A stretch of DNA of 13,975 nucleotides from an uncultured Cytophagaceae bacterium (GTDB lineage: Bacteria > Bacteroidota > Bacteroidia > Cytophagales > Microscillaceae), in assembly GCA_937899305.1 (NCBI GenBank), contig CALDJV010000329.1, positions 1 through 13,975 on the forward strand, given 5' to 3'. Each line of letters starts with the position of its first letter. The first letter of the stretch is position 1. Below, in pieces: positions 1 to 6,593 of this stretch. The translations under genes and the position numbers were made by a program. The notes beneath the pieces were generated by a model. That model did not search any database, was not told the DNA's origin, and worked only from the letters and a program-made list of their open reading frames with translations.

Positions 1-1
1 A

Positions 2-2869
2 AATAAAAACAAAGTAAAAAGAAACCTGGCCAACAAACTCCGCCGAAGTTGGGAAAAACGCCTACAAAAAATCAAAGAAAGTCAGGATCGGGAGGCATTC
101 AGTTATGCGGTGGCGTTGAGCGATGCAGCTGGTTTTTTTGAAGACCGAGAAAAGTTTGCCCGTTACCAACGACTCACCAATAATTTGGCTCGCCTTCGGG
201 AAAACCTCAAACAAATTAGTGTCAAAGAGCTTCGGGCCATGGCCAAGGATGAAAACAAAACTTACCTCCGACGAGCTTCGGACATGCGCAGGTCGGGTCA
301 GCAAATGGTTCAAGCCAATAGCTCTAAACCTGCCACGCTGGTAGAAATTTGCGAAATGGCTTTTTCTAGTAATAAATTTGGCTTGGCTGAAAATGCTTTT
401 GGGCGAGCCAAACGGTTGTATGAAAAAAACAATCGTACCAGCGAAGACCCGTATAACAAATTGATTGGAAATTTTGCCTTGCTTTATCATACCACTGGGC
501 GCTACACCGAAGCCGACGAGTACACCCAACGGATGATTAAAATGAATGAGGAAAAATATGGGAAGACACATTCGGCTTATGCCTCGGCACTGAACAACCG
601 GGCCATGTTGCTCAAAGATTTGGGTAAGTACTCGGAAGCAGAACAATTGATAGATCAAGCTTTGGCCATTGTAACCAGCAATGAGGGTAAAAATAGTACT
701 CCTTACGCCATTATGACCAACAACAAGGCATTGCTTTATCAAACCATTGGACGTTATCAGCAAGCCGATAAATTGTTGAGTGAAGCCATTACCATAGGTG
801 GTAAATCGATGCGGGAGGGTTCTACTTTGTATCAACGCTTTTTGGTCAATCAGGCGTTGTTGTACCAAGACATGAAGCGTTACGATGAAGCAGAAAAAAT
901 TTATCAAAAGGCCATCAAAAGGAAGCAGCGTCAATGGAAACAAGGCCACCCCGACTATGCCTACATGCTCAATAACTTGGCGGCCTTGTACGTAGAAATG
1001 GGCAAGACAGATCAAGTAGAGGAGTTGTTGAATAAATCAAGAAAGATTTACGAACGCAAGTTTGGCAAACAACACCCCGGATATGCCTCAGCAACAAGTA
1101 ATTTGGGTAATTTTTATCGTTCACAGGGTAAATTTGACCAAGCTGCTCCTTTGTTAAAAGAAGCTTTGGTAGTACGCGAAAGCATTTTGAGTAACCAACA
1201 TCCAGCGTACACAAAATCACAAGAAGATTTGGCCATTTTGAACTGGCAAATGGGTAAGGTGAGTGAGGCCACGGTGCTTTACCGAGAGGTATTGAAAAGG
1301 TCTGAAACTTTTATTCAGAAGTATTTTCCAGCTATGAGCGAGGCCGAAAAGGACAAATATTGGAGTAAGCTCCGCCCTACTTATTTGCGGTTTTATGCTT
1401 TTGTGGCTGACAATTATACCAAAAACCCCAAACTATTGACCGACATGTTTAATTACCACTTGGCTACCAAGGCGATTTTGCTCAGTGATGCCAACAAGAT
1501 TCGCCAACGGATTTTGCAAAGTGGAGACAAGCAACTCATTGATGACTACGAGTATTGGTTGGATGTGAAGGAGCTATTGGCCAAACTATATACATACTCT
1601 AAGGATGATTTGATTGAGCATGGTATCAACCTGGATTCGTTAGAGCAAGCAGCCAACAAAATGGAGCGCAACCTCTCTAGTAAATCTAAAGAGTTTTCGG
1701 GAGGTGTAGACGACAAGCCCATTCGTTTTACCAATATCGCCAATACTTTGGCCCCCAAGGAGGCCAGTGTAGAGCTCATTCATTTGTATAAATTCAATGG
1801 AAAGTTTACCGATACGGTATACTATGCGGCTTTGGTAGTCACCCCCAAGGCTACTCAACCCAAAATGGTACTACTCAAAAACGGCAATAAGTTAGAAACC
1901 CGTTATTTGAAATATTACCGTAATACCATCAAAGCAAAGCGAAAAGACCGCTACAGCTACCAACAATTCTGGAGCAAAGTTGATCCTTTGGTCGCGGGTA
2001 AGAGTACCATTTATGTATCGCCCGATGGCGTTTATAATCAAATCAATCTCAATACTTTACAAAAACCTGATGGCAAGTTTCTGATAGACGAAAAGAGTTT
2101 TGTCTTACTTACCAATTCCAAGGATTTGATTGCACTCAAAAAGCGTAAGCGCTCGACGGGGACTAAAAGTGCCGTATTGGTAGGTTTTCCAGACTATGGT
2201 GGTACCGGGAAAATACCTGCGCTTCCGGGTACTAAAAAGGAAGTCATTACCATTGAAAGTTTGCTAAAAAAATCAGGGTTCAACACCGAAAAACTAATGG
2301 AAAAACAGGCTTCTGAGGAGGGTGTGAAAACCATCAGCGAAAAGAAGCCTCGTATCTTGCACATTGCAACCCACGGTTTTTTCTTGAAGGATGAGCAGTT
2401 ACAAGGGGATAAATTGTTTGGCATCGAGGTAAATAAAGCCAAAGAAGATCCTCTTTTACGTTCAGGCTTGATGTTGGCCAACTCGGAGAAAACAATGGAT
2501 AACTTGAATAGCCGGGAAAATCAAACTCAAAACAATGGCATTTTGACTGCTTTTGAGGCTATGAATATGTCATTGGAAAACACGGAATTGGTGGTTTTGA
2601 GCGCCTGTGAAACCGGACTGGGAGATGTGAAGGCTGGTGAGGGAGTATATGGTTTGCAGCGGGCATTTCAGGTAGCGGGCGCCGATGCCTTGATTATGAG
2701 TCTTTGGAAGGTGAGCGACGATGCTACTCAAAAGTTGATGCGTTTGTTTTACCAAAACTGGTTGACCATGGGCGACAAGGCCAAGGCTTTTAAAAAGGCA
2801 CAACTGCAACTCAAAACGCAATACAAGGAGCCTTATTTTTGGGGCGCTTTTGTATTGATTGGGAGTTAA
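2..2869 (+). CDS. TPR-CHAT protein (caspase-like protease fold), 5' end outside window
   Basis: The frame is open from base 2 to the TAA at 2867-2869, giving 955 visible residues. The GTG at 110 is a poor start, because the 36 codons before it read as the same charged helical protein, so the gene is taken as truncated by the window edge. Roughly residues 113-455 hold about eight TPR units of the kinesin-light-chain type with near 42-residue spacing (recurring LLY..xGRY.EA pattern). A helical linker follows. The CHAT domain fills about residues 590-955, with the caspase-like histidine in HIATHGFF (His codon 2372-2374, residue 791), the cysteine in LSACETGLG (Cys codon 2606-2608, residue 869), then GEGVYGLQRAFQVAGA and SLWKVSD. 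Both catalytic residues are present. CHAT-family proteins are known or predicted cysteine peptidases, often in signalling or defence; TPRs are usually the partner-sensing part. The substrate here is unknown. It converges on the NHL-repeat gene downstream. Confidence 0.93.
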   Translation, partial: NKNKVKRNLANKLRRSWEKRLQKIKESQDREAFSYAVALSDAAGFFEDREKFARYQRLTNNLARLRENLKQISVKELRAMAKDENKTYLRRASDMRRSGQQMVQANSSKPATLVEICEMAFSSNKFGLAENAFGRAKRLYEKNNRTSEDPYNKLIGNFALLYHTTGRYTEADEYTQRMIKMNEEKYGKTHSAYASALNNRAMLLKDLGKYSEAEQLIDQALAIVTSNEGKNSTPYAIMTNNKALLYQTIGRYQQADKLLSEAITIGGKSMREGSTLYQRFLVNQALLYQDMKRYDEAEKIYQKAIKRKQRQWKQGHPDYAYMLNNLAALYVEMGKTDQVEELLNKSRKIYERKFGKQHPGYASATSNLGNFYRSQGKFDQAAPLLKEALVVRESILSNQHPAYTKSQEDLAILNWQMGKVSEATVLYREVLKRSETFIQKYFPAMSEAEKDKYWSKLRPTYLRFYAFVADNYTKNPKLLTDMFNYHLATKAILLSDANKIRQRILQSGDKQLIDDYEYWLDVKELLAKLYTYSKDDLIEHGINLDSLEQAANKMERNLSSKSKEFSGGVDDKPIRFTNIANTLAPKEASVELIHLYKFNGKFTDTVYYAALVVTPKATQPKMVLLKNGNKLETRYLKYYRNTIKAKRKDRYSYQQFWSKVDPLVAGKSTIYVSPDGVYNQINLNTLQKPDGKFLIDEKSFVLLTNSKDLIALKKRKRSTGTKSAVLVGFPDYGGTGKIPALPGTKKEVITIESLLKKSGFNTEKLMEKQASEEGVKTISEKKPRILHIATHGFFLKDEQLQGDKLFGIEVNKAKEDPLLRSGLMLANSEKTMDNLNSRENQTQNNGILTAFEAMNMSLENTELVVLSACETGLGDVKAGEGVYGLQRAFQVAGADALIMSLWKVSDDATQKLMRLFYQNWLTMGDKAKAFKKAQLQLKTQYKEPYFWGAFVLIGS

Positions 2870-2900
2870 TATCAATAGTCCATAGCCCGAGCCCCCGCTA

Positions 2901-2942
2901 GTGCAAGCATCCGCTTGTACGGTGATGCTTGATCACAAGTGG
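2901..2942. other. Nested alternative stem-loops, pseudoknot-capable
   Basis: caagcatc (2904-2911) is a perfect reverse complement of gatgcttg (2924-2931), with a 12-base loop. Part of that loop, ccgcttgt (2911-2918), can also pair with acaagtgg (2935-2942) with one G-T wobble, which would form an H-type pseudoknot apart from the one shared base at 2911. A third option pairs gtgcaag (2901-2907) with cttgtac (2914-2920). It lies about 30 bases after the stop of the CHAT gene. It may be a repeat-type palindrome or part of the transcript's 3' end. Confidence 0.5.
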
Positions 2943-2983
2943 ACGGGTGTGTGGAGTATTGTAATATACAATGTTATCATTTA

Positions 2984-3013
2984 AACCTGGCTGGTTTTCA
3001 AGTCAGTCAGGTT
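2984..3013. terminator. Stem-loop between convergent genes, possible terminator
   Basis: aacctggctg (2984-2993) pairs with cagtcaggtt (3004-3013): ten base pairs including one G-T wobble, with a ten-base loop. It sits between the convergent CHAT and NHL-repeat genes and could end either transcript. There is no proper T-tract directly after it on either strand (six A follow on the + strand), so the terminator role is inferred from position and stem only. Confidence 0.4.
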
Positions 3014-3084
3014 AAAAAATAACTTTTCGGTTTAAACAAGATAAAATTACGGGCTATGTTGTATTTTTCTATTGTTAAATTGTT

Positions 3085-3119
3085 GCGCAAGGCGATTATT
3101 AATTTGTCTCGCTTTGCGC
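3085..3119. other. Stem-loop downstream of the NHL-repeat gene
   Basis: gcgcaaggcg (3085-3094) pairs with cgctttgcgc (3110-3119): ten pairs with one G-T wobble and a 15-base AT-rich loop. It is about 50 bases past the stop of the NHL-repeat gene on the - strand. It lacks a T-run, so it may be a factor-independent stop aided by other sequence, an RNA 3' protection stem, or part of the surrounding repeat segment. Confidence 0.45.
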
Positions 3120-3169
3120 CACTATGGACTATGGACTAAATAAAACTACCAACTAACAAAAACAAGGCT

Positions 3170-6100
3170 TTACTTTTTCACGATTTTCTTTACCGTAAAC
3201 CCTTTTTCGGTGGCAATTTTTAATAAGTAATTGCCAGTAGGCAACTGACTCACGTCTAAACTCTCCTCCAACTGGTAACTTTGCTTGTTCCATTGAACTA
3301 TAGTAGTCATCCCTCCCTGTAAAGAAGTCAAAGTAGCCTGTACTTTCCCCCGATAATGATTGCTCATTTTTACCTGTATTCTATTGACCGTCGGATTCGG
3401 ATAAGTCACTGTTTGTGCTTCCAACTGAGTATCTTGAGTGCCCACCAATACAAACGAAAAAATACTACTGTAAGCAGATGCTCCATCACTATTGAAAGCT
3501 CGGATGCGATAATAATATTGCACCCCCAACGCTACATCTTTATCAGTATAACTGGTAGCATTGCTAGGCAAAGACGCCACTTGGCTAAAAGTAGCCGCAT
3601 CGGTGCTGGTAGATCTTTCTACTTCATAACCATCTTCGTCGTCGGCATTGTCTCCCCAAGAAACGTTCACCACCGAGGCTGAGGTGGACGGATCAGTAGT
3701 GCTTTGGTTCAAGCTATTGTTTACATCTACTTCCACGTTGGTAGGTTCTTTAGGAGGCACATAGATAAATGTAGAATCCAATACATTGCTATAGTCCGAA
3801 GATTCATCAAAATCCAATGCTTTTACCCGATAAGCATAAGGTGTATCATATTCCACGGTATCAGTATACTGACTGGCATTGGCTTCCAAGGTGGCAATGA
3901 TTGTAAAATTCGCATTATTCACCGATCGCTCTACGCGATACCCAGTAGTATTGGTTTTATCGTGACTCCAGTGTACCGTCGCCATTTTGTTAGATAAAGT
4001 ATCGCGGCTAAAAATAGCCGAATCAAGCACTGGGGCATTGGGAGGAGTGTAATTGATGGTAGCACTCATTTCGTTACTAGTGGTCTCTCCCGCCTGATTG
4101 ATTGCTTTGATGCGATAATAATACGTAGTATTCACATCTACGTTGGTATCTACGTATTGTACTGTATTTTTAGAGAGGGTGGCTAATGTTTGGTAGTTAC
4201 TGTTCCCTCCTACCGATTTCTCAATCACAAAATTATCCTCAATAATAGATTGATCAGTCCAGTCAATGGTCATCGATTTTTGTCCATCAGTGGTACTTCG
4301 GAGCGGAGACAAACCAGACAAAGACGCGGCATTTGGAGGAGATACCACCAATCGCCAAAGCGTATTGTTGTAAGGATCAGCGATGATCAAAAGTCCATCC
4401 TGGTAATCTATCCCCCTGATTTCTGAAAACTTCATTTGGAGTGCATCTCCGTTGCCGTCACTTTCACCAGGATTATTTGACCCAATCACGGTAGAAATAT
4501 CGCCATTGGTATCTATTTTTCGCACACAATAGTTAAGTACATCCGTACAATAGAGGTTTCCAGCCTCGTCTTGGGTAATGCTGTATACAATGTCACTCAA
4601 TTGAGCCGCAGTTGCTGGACCACCATCACCTGAATACCCAGTAGTGTTGGTTCCGGCAATGGTCGTAATCACCCCAGTCGTTAAATTTACCGACCGGATT
4701 TGCCCCGCACTGGCAATCAATAAATGTCCGTTTTTATCAATCAATACATCGCGAGGGCCAAATATTCCAGCAGCAGTAGCTTGCCCACCATCACCACTGT
4801 TGTTATCTACCCCACTACCCGCTATAGTAGTGATGATGCCGGTAGTAAAATCTACTTTACGCACCCGGTGATTTTCCTCATCGGCAATGTATAGATTCCC
4901 TGCAGCGTCAGTCGTCATTCCCAAAGGTACACTCAACTGAGCCGAGGTACCTGCTCCACCATCCCCACTAAACCCTTGATTACCGTTTCCGGCCACCGTA
5001 GATATCGTTCCAGAAGACAAGTCTATTTTTCGGACATAATGCCCCTGAGAGGTGCTGAAATAAAGCAGATTGCGGGTTTTATCCAAGAACATCCCTCGCG
5101 GACTCCCTGTATTGGCTACATTGGCGGCTCCTCCATCCCCACTTTGTCCGGCTTCACCAGTACCCGCAAAAGTAGAAATGGTGTCGTTGTTGTTGACCAA
5201 ACGGATGCGGTTATTGAAAATATCGGCAACATATACATTCCCACTCGCATCTATTGCAATATCACCCGGCAATCCCAAACGGGCATCGTCTGCCTTCTCG
5301 CCATCTCCACCAAACAAACTTTGTCCATTTCCAGCTACGGTTGTAATGATATTGCTTGCATCTATTTTTAAAATTCTGCCATTACTTTGGTCCAGAATCA
5401 GTAATTCGTTGCTGCTATTCAAGGCCAGCTCAGTGCAAAAACCAATGGTTGTAGACGTGGCTACCGCCCCCTCGGTAATGCTTCCTTCAGTACCAGGAGT
5501 ACCTGCAATGGTAGTGATGGTTCCAGTAGAGATCTCAATTTTACGAATGCAATTATTTTGTGAGTCACAAAACAGCAAATTTCCAGAAGCATCAAATATC
5601 ATATCTTGAGGTCGATTGATCTCCGCAGCATTGGCCTGCCCACCATCTCCTGAAAATCCTCCAGTTCCAGTTCCAGCCACCGTTTCAACAATATTATCAC
5701 TGGCTCGTACCCTTCTAATTTTGTGCCCGTTGGCGTCGGCAATGTATAAATCACCGTTAGAAGCCAATGCTACATGGGTAATTCGGTCAAAACTGGTAGA
5801 CAATGCATCTAAGCCATCAGAGCTCGTACCCGACGATCCAGTACCTGCCACCACGGTAGCTACCCGACTCACCGTATCGTACTTTACCACCGTACGGTTG
5901 GTTTCATCTACAATGTATAAATTTCCATTGGGTGCAATCACGAAATCATTCATATCCCCTATTGAGGAAGAAACATCGTAGCGAATGAGTTGATTGTTGG
6001 CCGCATCGAGACGATAAATGGCTTCAGAAATAAAAAATAAATTTCCACTGGCATCTGCCTCTATTTCGTCTATAAAACCAGCGTTGGAATTCAATGGATC

Positions 6101-6379
6101 ACCTGTAAACGGAGAAAGTCTTGCTCCATTACCAGCAATCGTGCTGATTGTTCCATTAGACGCATTTAGTTGTCTTAAACGAAAGTTTTCATTTTCACCA
6201 TAAAAGATGTTCCCATTGGCATCTACATGTAAACCACCCGCTAACATAATGGGGACTTGCAATGCGGGCTGGCCATCTTTGAGGCCCACTCCGGCAAATC
6301 GTCGGCTTTTCCATTGCGCCTGGGTGAGTTGAGTAAAAGAAATAAAGGATAATAGGATGATGATGCGGTAAAATCTCAT
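3170..6379 (-). CDS. Secreted NHL-repeat, Fn3-domain protein with T9SS sorting tail
   Basis: The start chosen is the ATG at 6377-6379, giving 1069 residues that open directly with a signal peptide (MRFYRIIILLSFISFTQLTQAQ). An in-frame TTG at 6413-6415 would add 12 polar residues before it and is unlikely. Residues about 40-675 contain 12 NHL-like blades by eye, typified by GNLYIADxxNHRVRKV and joined by AGTG..G.SGDGG.A..A linkers of about 57 residues, pointing to beta-propellers, perhaps two of six blades. Three fibronectin type III domains follow (about 678-773, 775-868, 873-980). The last 80 residues are a type A T9SS tail (YPNPTVNRIQV...LPTGNYLLKI...KKIVKK), normally cleaved after passage through the Por machinery. 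The protein should therefore be secreted or surface-anchored. Substrate or binding partner is unknown; adhesion or glycan binding is possible. Gaps with hairpins on both sides suggest its own transcript. Confidence 0.93.
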   Translation of the reverse strand: MRFYRIIILLSFISFTQLTQAQWKSRRFAGVGLKDGQPALQVPIMLAGGLHVDANGNIFYGENENFRLRQLNASNGTISTIAGNGARLSPFTGDPLNSNAGFIDEIEADASGNLFFISEAIYRLDAANNQLIRYDVSSSIGDMNDFVIAPNGNLYIVDETNRTVVKYDTVSRVATVVAGTGSSGTSSDGLDALSTSFDRITHVALASNGDLYIADANGHKIRRVRASDNIVETVAGTGTGGFSGDGGQANAAEINRPQDMIFDASGNLLFCDSQNNCIRKIEISTGTITTIAGTPGTEGSITEGAVATSTTIGFCTELALNSSNELLILDQSNGRILKIDASNIITTVAGNGQSLFGGDGEKADDARLGLPGDIAIDASGNVYVADIFNNRIRLVNNNDTISTFAGTGEAGQSGDGGAANVANTGSPRGMFLDKTRNLLYFSTSQGHYVRKIDLSSGTISTVAGNGNQGFSGDGGAGTSAQLSVPLGMTTDAAGNLYIADEENHRVRKVDFTTGIITTIAGSGVDNNSGDGGQATAAGIFGPRDVLIDKNGHLLIASAGQIRSVNLTTGVITTIAGTNTTGYSGDGGPATAAQLSDIVYSITQDEAGNLYCTDVLNYCVRKIDTNGDISTVIGSNNPGESDGNGDALQMKFSEIRGIDYQDGLLIIADPYNNTLWRLVVSPPNAASLSGLSPLRSTTDGQKSMTIDWTDQSIIEDNFVIEKSVGGNSNYQTLATLSKNTVQYVDTNVDVNTTYYYRIKAINQAGETTSNEMSATINYTPPNAPVLDSAIFSRDTLSNKMATVHWSHDKTNTTGYRVERSVNNANFTIIATLEANASQYTDTVEYDTPYAYRVKALDFDESSDYSNVLDSTFIYVPPKEPTNVEVDVNNSLNQSTTDPSTSASVVNVSWGDNADDEDGYEVERSTSTDAATFSQVASLPSNATSYTDKDVALGVQYYYRIRAFNSDGASAYSSIFSFVLVGTQDTQLEAQTVTYPNPTVNRIQVKMSNHYRGKVQATLTSLQGGMTTIVQWNKQSYQLEESLDVSQLPTGNYLLKIATEKGFTVKKIVKK

Positions 6380-6510
6380 TAATGAATTTTGTTGGGGTTG
6401 TAAACTTGTATTCAATGTGTTTCTTTAGAAAAGCAATTCATCTTGATTTTGTACTCTTTTCTGAATCAAAACCTGGTAATTAAATATAAGTTTTTAGTTG
6501 AAAAATCACA

Positions 6511-6550
6511 AAAACAAAACAGCCTTCATCGGGTAAATCAGGCTGTTTTT
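6511..6550 (-). terminator. Rho-independent terminator after the WG-repeat gene
   Basis: aaaacagcct (6516-6525) and aggctgtttt (6540-6549) form a perfect ten-base-pair stem with a 14-base loop. Read on the - strand, the stem is followed by a T-rich tail (gtttttgtgattttt, counting the stem's last bases), 45 bases after the stop of the WG-repeat gene. On the + strand it also ends in five T, so it could act both ways. It separates the WG-repeat gene from the NHL-repeat gene downstream. Confidence 0.82.
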
Positions 6551-6593
6551 ATTGTAATATATGCTATGATGAGCAAAAAGGTAAATGAGAGGG

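Larger units (their letters stand above)
2876..3138. repeat. Spacer segment bounded by inverted copies of a tagtccatag motif
   Basis: The left end, 2876-2885, reads tagtccatag. Its reverse complement ctatggacta occurs twice at the right end, overlapping, at 3122-3131 and 3129-3138, so the right end is a tandem of the heptamer tatggac. The two ends lie just inside the convergent stops of the CHAT and NHL-repeat genes and enclose three stem-loops (2904-2931, 2984-3013, 3085-3119). No open reading frame of note and no transposase are present. It could be a small non-autonomous mobile or dispersed repeat, or simply heptamer-rich spacer DNA; the sequence alone does not decide. Confidence 0.45.

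Noticed and set aside
62..1015. 317-codon open frame on the - strand inside the CHAT gene
   Set aside because: It is the antisense shadow of the TPR region; its translation resembles no protein family, while the + strand shows clear TPR periodicity.
5070..5609. 179-codon + strand open frame (and other + frames between 3356 and 6203)
   Set aside because: These are antisense shadows of the NHL/Fn3 gene; their length comes from the regular repeat composition, and their low-complexity translations follow the repeat period.
4600..5700. Regularly spaced repeats that could suggest a CRISPR array
   Set aside because: The period of about 170 bases is far too long, the repeats are divergent, and the open frame is continuous; they encode NHL blades.
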